A DNA stretch of 64,000 nucleotides from Henriciella litoralis (lineage in GTDB: Bacteria > Pseudomonadota > Alphaproteobacteria > Caulobacterales > Hyphomonadaceae): contig NZ_NCSS01000006.1 of assembly GCF_002088935.1 (NCBI RefSeq), positions 1,954,407 to 2,018,406 on the forward strand, given 5' to 3'. The notes beneath the pieces were generated by a model. That model did not search any database. It had not been told where the DNA came from and saw only the letters and a program-made list of their open reading frames with translations. A program made the translations under genes and the position numbers. Below, in pieces: positions 8,772 to 16,433 of this stretch (positions are counted from its first letter, which is position 1; each line of letters starts with the position of its first letter).

Positions 8772-9187
8772 CGCTTCTGCGCTTTCATCTGCTCCAGCAT
8801 CCGGCCCATCGCAGCATGCACCGCCTGCATGCCTTTCAGCGGGCGCACCATCACCTTGAAGTCGGTGATCAGCCCATCCTCATCCCACTCGATCATATCG
8901 ATGCCGTTGACCAGAATGCCGTCCATCTCGCATTCAAACTCCAGCACGGCGCGGTCCTCGCAATCGAAGACGCGCACATAGCGGAACGTGTCACCGCCCA
9001 GCGTCTGTCCCGCCGCGCCGAGATACATCATCGTGATCGCCTTGCCGCGCTGAGGTGTGTGAACGACTGGACTGGTGAAGACGACATCATCATGCAGGAT
9101 GGCAGACAGCGATGCGGCATCATGGTCACCGTGAAAATAGTCCATCCAGCGCTGCAGATTGGCGCTGTGGCCCGTTGTCTCGATCAT
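8768..9187 (-). CDS. SnoaL-like / NTF2-fold protein
   Basis: 139 residues from the ATG at 9187, which has a GAGAGGG ribosome site; the longer frame to 9226 is less likely. NTF2-like pattern: an N-terminal helix WMDYFHGDHDAASLSAIL, then VVFTSPVVHTPQRGKAIT and a curved sheet ending FKVMVRPLKGMQAVHAAM. The SnoaL class includes small isomerases, hydrolases and binding proteins, and the function here is unknown. Cotranscribed with the GNAT gene. Confidence 0.82.
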   Translation of the reverse strand: MIETTGHSANLQRWMDYFHGDHDAASLSAILHDDVVFTSPVVHTPQRGKAITMMYLGAAGQTLGGDTFRYVRVFDCEDRAVLEFECEMDGILVNGIDMIEWDEDGLITDFKVMVRPLKGMQAVHAAMGRMLEQMKAQKR

Positions 9188-9334
9188 GCGTTTTCCCTCT
9201 CGGCAATTTTTTGTAGCGCCAGCCATAGCCCGAACGCGGGCGGGCGCGAACCCCTCGCTTGGCGGAACTCATCTTCATGCCAGCTGTTGGGTTAGAGGGG
9301 TCGGGGAGATCCAATCAAAAAAGGAGGCCAGCAA

Positions 9335-9535
9335 ATGAGTGTTGCTCGCGTCACAGAAATTACCGCCAAAGGCAAATCCATCGACGATTGCATGGAACAG
9401 GGCGTCAAACGCGCTTCTGAAACCCTGAAAAACGTCGAGCATGTCTGGGTTTCGGACATCAAGGCTCGCGTCAAGGACGGCAAGATCGATGACTATTACG
9501 TCACCATGAAGGTGACCTTCGTTCTCGAAGACTGA
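9335..9535 (+). CDS. Dodecin family flavin-binding protein
   Basis: 66-residue dodecin: VTEITAKGKSIDDCMEQGV, then KNVEHVWVSDIKARVKDGK and DYYVTMKVTFVLED. Dodecins assemble into hollow 12-mers that store or buffer flavins. The tryptophan that stacks on flavin is present (HVWV, about residue 38). A strong AAAGGAGG ribosome site precedes the ATG. Single-gene unit followed by a GC hairpin at 9548. Confidence 0.94.
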   Translation: MSVARVTEITAKGKSIDDCMEQGVKRASETLKNVEHVWVSDIKARVKDGKIDDYYVTMKVTFVLED

Positions 9536-9547
9536 CCGAAATGGATC

Positions 9548-9579
9548 GCAGCGCGCGAGGCGAAAGCCCGGCGCGCTGC
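9548..9579. terminator. GC-rich hairpin after dodecin, terminator-like
   Basis: A perfect 9-bp stem GCAGCGCGC/GCGCGCTGC (9548-9556, 9571-9579) with a 14-base loop lies between the convergent dodecin gene and the 9609 gene. There is only a weak T tract, so it may act as a bidirectional terminator or processing barrier. Confidence 0.55.
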
Positions 9580-9608
9580 TGTCCGTTCTTATAGTCTAAT
9601 CAGCCGCA

Positions 9609-10037
9609 CTATTGGCCGATGAGCGGCTTGCCGACCAGAAATTCGCTATAATCATCAAAGCAATAACCCCGGCGCAGAACCCAGCTTGAGGGGAAGGCCG
9701 GATCGACAAAGATCATCTGCACGCGCCCCCAAGTGCGGTGCGGTGTGCCCGTTTCCGGATCCATGATCGCAAAATCGCACGCTGGCGCCCCTGAGCCATC
9801 AGGCTCAATCCAGGCGCCGAAATAGACGCCGCGATTCTGCGTCTCTCCTGCCAGTCCATTGATAAAAGTGATCCCGCGCTGCGCGCTGCCAGCAATTGGA
9901 AACGTCAGCACAGCCTGCCCCAGCGCATTGTCATGATCATAGACAACGCGGCCGATTTCAGTGGTCCATGACTCGTCGGCCATTGCCGCAGGCGCGATGG
10001 AAAGCGCCAGCGCGCCCGCCAGAATGTATGACTTCAT
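9609..10037 (-). CDS. Hypothetical secreted protein
   Basis: 142 residues with a clear Sec signal peptide (MKSYILAGALALSIAPAAMA, cut before DESW), so it is periplasmic or secreted. The mature part is beta-rich with one cysteine pair (about C82 and C128) that could form a disulfide. No family recognised. It is last in a run of three secreted-protein genes, 43 bases after the TonB-like lipoprotein gene. Confidence 0.72.
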   Translation of the reverse strand: MKSYILAGALALSIAPAAMADESWTTEIGRVVYDHDNALGQAVLTFPIAGSAQRGITFINGLAGETQNRGVYFGAWIEPDGSGAPACDFAIMDPETGTPHRTWGRVQMIFVDPAFPSSWVLRRGYCFDDYSEFLVGKPLIGQ

Positions 10038-10080
10038 CAGATTTTCTCCTCAGCGCAGGCCCTTCAAAAGGCCGGCCCAC

Positions 10081-10644
10081 CTAGTCTTGCAGACAGTATT
10101 CCATCGGATAAACGACATTTATGCGGCGGGCCAATGTGCCATTGGTACGAAGCGGCTCAAAGCGCATCTGCGTTGCGGCCTGATAGGTCGGCGCATTGAA
10201 GTCAGCCGATGAGCAGGCCGTCAGGATGTTCTCCGGCCGCCCGTCTGTCGTCACATCCATCATGGCATAGCAAAGGCCTTCGCGCTGCGCGATGACGGCC
10301 CGGTCAGGATAGGTCGGCCAGGGCTGTGTGATCGGCTGGGCATCGCGGTCGACAATAGATGCTGGCGTAGACCGCCCGCCCAGCAGCTCATCGCCTGCTG
10401 ATCCGGCCCGCGATGTCTGCGCCAGACGCGCAGTCCAGCCATCCGGGTAACTCACTGTGGCTGTCGGCGCACCGACATGATTGCATTCGGCGATCAGCTC
10501 TTCGCGAACCACAGGCCCGGTCGTGCCAACGGTCTGATTTGCTGCGGGCGACTGCTGCGCGGGCACGACCATCGGATCGACAGCACAGGCCGCCGCGAAA
10601 ACCAGCGGCAATGCGACAAGCGGAATATATCTAAATGATTTCAA
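10081..10644 (-). CDS. Lipoprotein with TonB C-terminal-like domain
   Basis: The C-terminal part WPTYPDRAVIAQREGLC, DVTTDGRPENILTACSS and the AATQMRFEP strand follow the TonB C-terminal pattern (xYPxxAxxxGxVxVxFxVxxDGxxxNIxV). The frame is open to 10677, but the TTG at 10644 behind TGAGGC gives a compact lipoprotein signal ending FAAAC. It lacks TonB's membrane anchor and Pro-rich spacer, so it is not a classical energy transducer. Its upstream neighbour (10734) has the same domain. Confidence 0.7.
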   Translation of the reverse strand: MKSFRYIPLVALPLVFAAACAVDPMVVPAQQSPAANQTVGTTGPVVREELIAECNHVGAPTATVSYPDGWTARLAQTSRAGSAGDELLGGRSTPASIVDRDAQPITQPWPTYPDRAVIAQREGLCYAMMDVTTDGRPENILTACSSADFNAPTYQAATQMRFEPLRTNGTLARRINVVYPMEYCLQD

Positions 10645-10733
10645 GGAAAAAGCCTCATGATTGCGTTGACGCCGCACTCGGGTTTCCGGTGCGGTGATGG
10701 AAGTTCAACACATAGAACGCCTGAGGCAGACGC

Positions 10734-11282
10734 CTAGTTCTCCGCTGGCTCGTCTGCGAGGCAGTAATTGATCGGCAGCAGGATATCATCAGTCGCCGGA
10801 CTGTCTTGCCCGTCGGCCGCTTCAAACGTCAGATTGGCCAGCATAGCCTCCGTCGCCTTGCCGAAACTCGGAAGCGAACAACTCGTTATGATGTTGGCTG
10901 TCGCGCCTTCGGCGGTGACGTCGAACATCGCTTCGCAGACGCCCTCAACACCGAGGGCGTTCATCAGTGGCGGAAATTCGGGCGCAAGCGCCTGCATCGG
11001 GATCGGCATGACAACATCGCCGCCCGGTGCGTTCGCCTTGTCGATACGCTCTTCCCACCCCTCCGGGATGATCTTGTTGGCAACCGCCTCGCCGCCGCAG
11101 GCTTCGATATCGGTATAGCCGCTCAGAATGCCCAGGATTTCGCTGGTCAGCGGCTCTTCCATGGCCGCATTCAGCGCGTCGATCGTCTCTGGATCAAACC
11201 CGTGATAGTCCATCTCGGCAGCAGCAGAACCGGCCATAGCGGCAGCGCCCGCAAGTGCGGTTACAAAGGGAATAAGTTTCAT
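10734..11282 (-). CDS. Secreted protein with TonB C-terminal-like domain
   Basis: 182 residues with a Sec signal (MKLIPFVTALAGAAAMAGSAAA). Residues about 95-175 repeat the pattern of the next gene: APEFPPLMNALGVEGVCEAM, FDVTAEGATANIITSCSLPSF, and an ending PINYCL against YPMEYCL. The two are therefore divergent paralogues with TonB-C-like domains and shared cysteines. Residues 25-90 are helical and acidic. First gene of the three-gene run; the gap to the next is about 90 bases to its TTG. Confidence 0.7.
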   Translation of the reverse strand: MKLIPFVTALAGAAAMAGSAAAEMDYHGFDPETIDALNAAMEEPLTSEILGILSGYTDIEACGGEAVANKIIPEGWEERIDKANAPGGDVVMPIPMQALAPEFPPLMNALGVEGVCEAMFDVTAEGATANIITSCSLPSFGKATEAMLANLTFEAADGQDSPATDDILLPINYCLADEPAEN

Positions 11283-11323
11283 GGGGGGGCTCCTTGATTG
11301 CTCTTGGATACCCCCACACCCTA

Positions 11324-12379
11324 TCAGGCTGAGTAGGCTTCGGCCAGTTCTGGGTCTTTCCCGGCGACCAGATCAGCCAGATCAGAGATCACCTTGGCCT
11401 GTTTCCAGGTCGCGTCATCCTGCATCTTGCCGTCCAGCATGGCGACGCCTGACCCATCCGGCATCGCTTCCAGAATGCGGCGGGCAAACTTCACCTCGTC
11501 GGCGTCCGGGCTGAACACTTTCTTGGCGATGGCGATCTGGTTCGGATGGAGCGACCATGTGCCGGAACAGCCCAGCAGATAGGCATTGCGGAACTGCTGC
11601 TCGCACGCCTCGCTATCGGAAATATCGCCAAACGGACCGTAGAACGCATTGATCCCGGCCATGCGGCAGGCATCGACCATGCGGGCAATCGTATAGTGCC
11701 ACGGGTCCTGCTGGGCATTGGCGCGAGCTGAGCCGTCTTCATTCGGGTCATCGATGACACGGTAGAAGGGGTGGCCACCGCCAACGCGGGTCGTCTTCAT
11801 CTTGCGGTCTGCGGCAAGATCTGCCGGGCCAAGCGAGATGCCCTGCATGCGCGGGCTCGCCAGCGCGATGTCTTCAACCAGCGCCATGCCCTGGGCAGTT
11901 TCAAGAATAGCGTGGAACAGGATCGGACGTTTCAGCCCGGCCTTGGCTTCGAGTTGCGCCACATACTGATCGGCGAAATGAATGTCCCACGGCCCTTCGA
12001 CCTTCGGCAGCATAATCACATCAAGCTGATGACCGGCCTTCAGGACCAGCTCTGACACATCATCCTGAAACCAGGGCGAGTTCAGCGGGTTTACGCGGCT
12101 CCAGAAGCCTGTGCCCTTGGCCTGCCAGTCGACCATGTTCGCCATCTCGATGGCGCCGGCGCGGGCCGCATCCTTGGCATCAGACGGGATTGCGTCTTCC
12201 AGATTGGCCAGCACAACGTCCGCCTGATCGGCCATTTGCGGCACCTTGGCCCGCACCTTGTCCAGATGCGGCGGCACGAAATGGATCATCCGCTCCAGAC
12301 GCACCGGCAGCTCACGCATCGGATCAGGCGCGCCGATGGCAAGCGGTTTGAAGAAATTGCGCGGTGTTTTCTGGCTCAT
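11324..12379 (-). CDS. HpcH/HpaI aldolase / citrate lyase family protein (malyl-CoA-lyase-like)
   Basis: 351 residues from the ATG at 12379 (GGAGAT ribosome site). CitE-superfamily TIM barrel: [18 protein letters not shown] carries the metal-binding acidic pair, [12 protein letters not shown] and [16 protein letters not shown] the catalytic arginine-neighbour and glutamate regions, and [12 protein letters not shown] and [16 protein letters not shown] the family C-terminal motifs. Relatives cleave malyl-CoA or methylmalyl-CoA, or hydrolyse malyl-CoA; which reaction applies cannot be fixed. Single gene. Confidence 0.85.
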   Translation of the reverse strand: MSQKTPRNFFKPLAIGAPDPMRELPVRLERMIHFVPPHLDKVRAKVPQMADQADVVLANLEDAIPSDAKDAARAGAIEMANMVDWQAKGTGFWSRVNPLNSPWFQDDVSELVLKAGHQLDVIMLPKVEGPWDIHFADQYVAQLEAKAGLKRPILFHAILETAQGMALVEDIALASPRMQGISLGPADLAADRKMKTTRVGGGHPFYRVIDDPNEDGSARANAQQDPWHYTIARMVDACRMAGINAFYGPFGDISDSEACEQQFRNAYLLGCSGTWSLHPNQIAIAKKVFSPDADEVKFARRILEAMPDGSGVAMLDGKMQDDATWKQAKVISDLADLVAGKDPELAEAYSA

Positions 12380-12554
12380 TTGTATCTCCCTGTTGCGGCG
12401 CAACATATCGCGGGGAGAGGCGGGGTCAATCGATGGGCCGACTGGTTCGAAAAATTGTCAAAGCAAACTGACTTACCTAGTCGCATCATTGGCAGCTGGC
12501 GTCATAAATGTTGAATAGCAACCCAACTGCTTGAGAAGCAATATCGGCAAACGC

Positions 12555-13577
12555 TTAGTCATCGATCGCTAAAGACAGCTCCAAGGTATCGCCTGGTTTC
12601 TTATACGCTCGGTTCAGCATCGCTTTAAACTGATCCCATGAGTCTGATGCTCGCATGAGCGCGGTCACACCTTCTATGTGCTTTTGCAAGTCCGGATGCC
12701 CACTTTCTTTCGTGAACCATTGATGGTGCTTTGAAGCTCTTCTGCCTGGCGCGACAGTAGGATTTCGTTTGCGAAGCTCATCCGTCAAGCCTGGAGCAAG
12801 CCGATCATACACCAGATCGTTTGTCCAATGTGCAACTACCTGTGGCTTTTTCGTGGTCCACGGCTTGAACTCCCAGCCGCGCAAACGGAAAATTTCCTTA
12901 TAAAAATCGAGCGGAAATGTTTGCGTCCATTTTTGACGTTCTTCTGTCAGGTACTGTTGAAAAATTTTTGCTAGAGCGTCCTTAGCACGAACGTCTTGAT
13001 AACCAGTGGCTTCATCGACAAGTGCAATGATGCCCACTTTAGCCAAACTGCGCATGATTGCGTCAGCAGCTTTTACCATGCTTTCGTAGCGCTCAGGGAT
13101 GGAGCCTGTCTCCGCCAAATGAAAGTCTCGAAAGCGCAAATAAACCTCTGCGGTCAGAGGAAGCAGCTGAGCATTATACCCAACACCTTTGCCACCGTGC
13201 ATCGTTCGATAGAAAACCGGAGTTGTTGCGGCCATCAGCTCGCTGTCGATAAACGGAGCAAACGCGGAAGAACTTAAAAAGAATGGCAGTTCATCAGCAG
13301 TCGCCAGAACCCCAGTACCTGCTTTTGGAGAGCGTGAACGCCCCAACGATCTCAAAAACGTTGCCTGCGTAATGACCCGAGTACCATCGCCAACGATGGC
13401 GCATGAGATTTGTCCATCTCCAAGCGGAATACTTCCTTCGAGGATTGCTTCGGGCAAATGCTTGGCCCAGCGATTCTCAGCGGCCTTCTTGGCAATTTCA
13501 CTTCTACGCTTCGCGCTTAGCTTCGACGATCTGGCGTTAGCTGCTGCAACTTTCTTGGGGTTTTTCTTATCAGGCAT
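12555..13577 (-). CDS. P63C domain-containing protein
   Basis: 340 residues from the ATG at 13577, the better start because AAAGGA lies seven bases before it (a second ATG at 13583 is too close). A Lys/Ala-rich basic N-terminus (KKVAAANARSSKLSAKRRSE) could touch nucleic acid. The rest fits the phage-named P63C family, including YLTEERQKWTQTFPLDFYKE, FRLRGWEF and WTNDLVYDRLAPGLTDELRKRNP. The family has no proven function and is common in phages and islands. G+C is visibly lower than in neighbours, and two dyad repeats lie directly upstream. No integrase is adjacent. Confidence 0.82.
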   Translation of the reverse strand: MPDKKNPKKVAAANARSSKLSAKRRSEIAKKAAENRWAKHLPEAILEGSIPLGDGQISCAIVGDGTRVITQATFLRSLGRSRSPKAGTGVLATADELPFFLSSSAFAPFIDSELMAATTPVFYRTMHGGKGVGYNAQLLPLTAEVYLRFRDFHLAETGSIPERYESMVKAADAIMRSLAKVGIIALVDEATGYQDVRAKDALAKIFQQYLTEERQKWTQTFPLDFYKEIFRLRGWEFKPWTTKKPQVVAHWTNDLVYDRLAPGLTDELRKRNPTVAPGRRASKHHQWFTKESGHPDLQKHIEGVTALMRASDSWDQFKAMLNRAYKKPGDTLELSLAIDD

Positions 13578-13592
13578 GCGCATATCCTTTCA

Positions 13593-13658
13593 GCATTATG
13601 CTTGCATACCTTATCTGCAAGCATAATGCAAATGCTTGCATGGAGCACGTGCAAGCAT
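13593..13658. promoter_or_regulatory. Two tandem operator-like dyads upstream of the P63C gene
   Basis: Dyad 1 is a perfect 14-bp inverted repeat GCATTATGCTTGCA (13593-13606) / TGCAAGCATAATGC (13616-13629). Dyad 2 is ATGCTTGCA (13632-13640) / TGCAAGCAT (13650-13658). Both have exactly 9-base spacers and the same half-site ATGCTTGCA, with centres 34 bases apart. On the minus strand a TTGCAT-N17-TATGCA promoter-like pair falls within them. This looks like a two-site operator for a dimeric regulator. Confidence 0.7.
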
Positions 13659-13660
13659 AA

Positions 13661-13684
13661 CGCTTTCCGCTATTGCGGAAAGCG
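13661..13684. terminator. Perfect hairpin between the P63C region and the 13711 lipoprotein gene
   Basis: CGCTTTCCGC-TATT-GCGGAAAGCG, a 10-bp perfect stem with a 4-base loop, 26 bases past the stop of the minus-strand lipoprotein gene. No T tract follows, so it may be a weak terminator or part of the upstream control region of the P63C gene. Confidence 0.5.
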
Positions 13685-13710
13685 CACCGATAGAAGCGGA
13701 TGAAACTTTG

Positions 13711-14280
13711 TTAGCGCGTAAAACTGTAATGATGGCGGCGGAAGGCTTGGTCGTCGCCCTCCAGCGTCACCATCATGCGGATGGAGAAGGCGCTGGGTGA
13801 AATATCGTAAGTGTATTCGCAGCTCGCCTGCACACCATTGTCCTCGCAAGGCGCCAGCGTCACCACCATCAGGCTGCCATCCTCTTCGATGCGCCGTGTG
13901 ACGGTTTCCTGGTTGATCATGCGGCCATTGTCGGAAATCGTGATGTCCGCGCCGCCATCGGCCTCAGGGTCTTCCGGGAAGGTAAAATACAGCCCGAAGG
14001 TCCGCTCGGTCTGCAGCACCATCAGCTCGACCGGGATCGTGCTCTCGGTCTCGCCGTCACCATAGTCGAGATAGGTCAGCGTGCCCTTCCAGTCCGTCCC
14101 GACAATCGGCTTCAGATCGTCGGGGGTTATCGTCGGCCCATCGGCCGGCGCAGGCACATAGGCCGAAGCCTCTTTTTTGGCCTCAATCGTTGACGCGTCT
14201 TCTTTCGGGGCGGGCTTGTCGGCCTGACCGCACGCAGAAAGGATAAGGCCTGCGCACAGGCAAAGAGTGGCTAAACGCAT
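13711..14280 (-). CDS. Hypothetical lipoprotein
   Basis: 189 residues with a lipoprotein signal (lipobox LSAC at about residue 17), then a charged linker (KPAPKEDASTIEAKKEASAY). Residues 50-189 look like a beta-sandwich or lipocalin-like domain: DWKGTLTYLDYGDGE, MINQETVTRRIEEDGSL, and repeated strands ending in FRRHHYSFTR. It should be anchored to a membrane facing the periplasm. No family recognised. Confidence 0.75.
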   Translation of the reverse strand: MRLATLCLCAGLILSACGQADKPAPKEDASTIEAKKEASAYVPAPADGPTITPDDLKPIVGTDWKGTLTYLDYGDGETESTIPVELMVLQTERTFGLYFTFPEDPEADGGADITISDNGRMINQETVTRRIEEDGSLMVVTLAPCEDNGVQASCEYTYDISPSAFSIRMMVTLEGDDQAFRRHHYSFTR

Positions 14281-14339
14281 TTGATATCTTTCAGTCCGGC
14301 AGATCGCCGTTGAGCATCCGGGCGGACCAGCGTCAATGC

Positions 14340-14579
14340 CTAGTCCTGATCGTCGCCGTAACGGACGAGCCCGACAGACCGCTCATATTTGAGGGCGCTC
14401 ATGAAGAACAGGCCGCTCAGATAAAGGGCAACAAGGGCGGTCACAGCTTCGACACCCCAGAAGATCACGCCTGTGACATGCAGGGTGAACAGGACGAGAG
14501 AGGCAAAGCCGAGCAGGAATGCGCCTGAAACTTCCAGAATGAAAAGTCCGGCGATAGCGGCGCGAATTGTAGCAGGCAT
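14340..14579 (-). CDS. Small hypothetical membrane protein
   Basis: 79 residues from the ATG at 14579 (GGAGCTC ribosome site). Two hydrophobic helices are visible, AAIAGLFILEVSGAFLLGFA and VTGVIFWGVEAVTALVALYL, with a short charged C-terminus (YERSVGLVRYGDDQD). Family unknown. A promoter-like TTTACA-N16-TATTAT is visible about 50 bases upstream on the minus strand, within a GC palindrome. Confidence 0.65.
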   Translation of the reverse strand: MPATIRAAIAGLFILEVSGAFLLGFASLVLFTLHVTGVIFWGVEAVTALVALYLSGLFFMSALKYERSVGLVRYGDDQD

Positions 14580-14616
14580 AAAGAGCTCCAGACAAACCGA
14601 GGCGTCCAAACAAGCT

Positions 14617-14648
14617 CGGGCGCGCAGTCTATAATAGTTGCGCGCCCG
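14617..14648. promoter_or_regulatory. GC palindrome overlapping a promoter-like sequence
   Basis: A perfect 10-bp inverted repeat CGGGCGCGCA (14617-14626) / TGCGCGCCCG (14639-14648) has a 12-base AT-rich loop. On the minus strand the loop supplies TATTAT, and TTTACA lies 16 bases before it. It could be the promoter of the 14340 gene, a terminator of the YceI gene, or both. Confidence 0.4.
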
Positions 14649-14684
14649 GCATTGTAAAAGCGGTGGTATGGAAATTATTGCAGT

Positions 14685-15293
14685 CTACTCGTCTGAATCA
14701 TCTGAAACCTTGACCAGTTCAGTCTCGATCATCAGCTGCAGCTCGTCAGAAACGGCCGGCGCGGCATAGCCCATGCCCCACTCAGAGCGCATCATCGTGC
14801 CCGTGGCCGAAAACCCGGCCTTGTAGGAGCCGCGAGCCTCTCCAGCCTTGTTCAGCGTCACATCGAGCGTCACCGGATGGGTCTCGCCTTTCAGTGTAAG
14901 GTCACCTGTCATTGTGCCCGTCTTGCCGTCTTCGGTTTCAAACGACGTCGCGACGAATTTGGCTGTCGGATATTCTTCGAGCCCGAAAAGGTCCCCGGAG
15001 GAGAGATGGTTCTCGAAATCCTCGCTATCGGGTGTGCCGACCCAGAACCCACCATCGGCAAGATTGAAGGTCACTTCGATCGTGGAGTTTTCCGGGTTTT
15101 CCATGTCCAGCATGAGCGTGCCGTCATAATCGGTGAACTCAATCGCCTGACGGGAAAAGCCCATATGGTCCCAGCTCGCGACGATTGCGGTGTGATCCTT
15201 GTCGAACTCATAGGCGACAGGTTCTGCCATCGCGATCGGGGCGACGAGGGCAAGACCGATAGCGGTCAGTGAAAGTGTTGCGGTTCTGGTCAT
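14685..15293 (-). CDS. YceI family periplasmic protein
   Basis: 202 residues with a Sec signal (TATLSLTAIGLALVAPIAMA) and the YceI lipocalin fold: YEFDKDHTAIVASWDHMGFS near the start, HLSSGDLFGLEEYPTAKFVA near the middle, MTGDLTLKGETHPVTLDV toward the end. YceI proteins bind polyisoprenoid or amide lipids in the periplasm. An AAAGGACC ribosome site precedes the ATG. Confidence 0.93.
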   Translation of the reverse strand: MTRTATLSLTAIGLALVAPIAMAEPVAYEFDKDHTAIVASWDHMGFSRQAIEFTDYDGTLMLDMENPENSTIEVTFNLADGGFWVGTPDSEDFENHLSSGDLFGLEEYPTAKFVATSFETEDGKTGTMTGDLTLKGETHPVTLDVTLNKAGEARGSYKAGFSATGTMMRSEWGMGYAAPAVSDELQLMIETELVKVSDDSDE

Positions 15294-15380
15294 ATAGAAG
15301 GTCCTTTCGTGGGGGAGGAGTCTTTGGCTCTTACCAGAAAGGTGGAGCAGAGCCCGCGCGAGGCAAGCGCCGCATAAGTC

Positions 15381-16292
15381 TTAGCCAGCCAGCGGATGGG
15401 CCATTTCCAGAAGCTCGGCCAGTTCATCGGTCAGCACATGCGTATAGATTTCGGTGGTCGAGATATCCGCATGGCCGAGCAGCGTCTGCACAGAGCGCAA
15501 ATCCGCCCCGCCCTGCAAAAGATGCGTCGCATAGGCATGACGAAGCGCATGCGGATGCACCCGCGCCGGGTCGAGCCCGGCTTTGAGGCTGAGATCCTTC
15601 AGAAGCTGGCCAAGCCTTCGGCGTGTGAGATGCGGCTCCTTGCCCCGCGAGGGAAAGAGATACGCGCTCGCGCCTTTCGCCTTCACCGTTCCTTTCGGCA
15701 GACTGTCTTCGCGAATGTCCAGCCAGTCCGCGATCGCGTCCAGCGCCGGTCGCCCAAGCGGGCAGAACCTGTCCTTATTGCCTTTGCCCCGCACGATAAT
15801 GTCACTCGTCTCCCAGACGCCCTGTTTGCGGCGCGGTAGATTGCCAAGCTTCAGACTGACAAGCTCACTCACCCGCAACCCGGCCCCATAGAGCAGCTCG
15901 AGCAGGCACCGCATGCGGACATCCTCCCCGCACGCATCAATAAGGCGCAAGACATCCTCGCGCGACAGGACATCAGGAATATCGCGCCCCGCCTTCGGCC
16001 CTTCCAGCCGCGAGGTCGGATCGTCCTTGCGCTCGCCTTCTTCAAACTGGAAACGGAAAAACCGGCGCAGCGATGAGAGCTTGCGCGCCTGACTTCTCGG
16101 CGCGAGCCCCTGGGCCGAAAGCCAGGTCATATAGCGGGACACCTCAGCGGCTTTGGCCTTGGTGAGTTTCCCCTTCATCTGGTCCGACGCATCCCGCAAA
16201 TCGCGCCCATAAGCATCCAGCGTATGGGGCGAGGCGCCACGTTCGGCGCTCATCATTTCAAGAAAGGCTTCGATGCGGGCAGCGTCTGACAT
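15381..16292 (-). CDS. xerD: Tyrosine recombinase XerC/XerD family (XerD-like)
   Basis: 303 residues from the ATG at 16292. N-terminal core-binding domain (ERGASPHTLDAYGRDLRD) and C-terminal catalytic domain with the conserved arginine in GAGLRVSELVSL, the HxxR box HPHALRHAYATHLL, LGHADISTTEIYTHV with the nucleophilic tyrosine. Length and motifs fit chromosome-dimer resolution at dif rather than a phage integrase. XerD versus XerC is not settled by sequence reading alone; no dif-like site was seen nearby. Confidence 0.88.
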   Translation of the reverse strand: MSDAARIEAFLEMMSAERGASPHTLDAYGRDLRDASDQMKGKLTKAKAAEVSRYMTWLSAQGLAPRSQARKLSSLRRFFRFQFEEGERKDDPTSRLEGPKAGRDIPDVLSREDVLRLIDACGEDVRMRCLLELLYGAGLRVSELVSLKLGNLPRRKQGVWETSDIIVRGKGNKDRFCPLGRPALDAIADWLDIREDSLPKGTVKAKGASAYLFPSRGKEPHLTRRRLGQLLKDLSLKAGLDPARVHPHALRHAYATHLLQGGADLRSVQTLLGHADISTTEIYTHVLTDELAELLEMAHPLAG

Positions 16293-16329
16293 GCCCCCGA
16301 AAATAGACACTTGGCGTTAACGGGAGACG

Positions 16330-16358
16330 AAAACGGGCGCCGGTTGGCCCGGCGCCCG
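16330..16358 (-). terminator. Rho-independent terminator of the AGCS symporter gene
   Basis: A 10-bp GC stem CGGGCGCCGG/CCGGCGCCCG (16334-16343, 16349-16358) is followed by TTTT on the minus strand. A second smaller hairpin, AAAGAGG/CCTCTTT (16360-16366, 16374-16380), precedes it in the direction of transcription. Confidence 0.8.
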
Positions 16359-16433
16359 AAAAGAGGCTCATCCCCTCTTTAAAAAACACCCCTACGACAC
16401 CGCAGAGGCCCCTTTCGGGACCGCTACGACACC

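Noticed and set aside
15381-16292. Tyrosine recombinase as an integrase of a mobile element
   Set aside because: Length, motifs and core-gene neighbours fit XerC/D; no att sites, tRNA or cargo genes are nearby.
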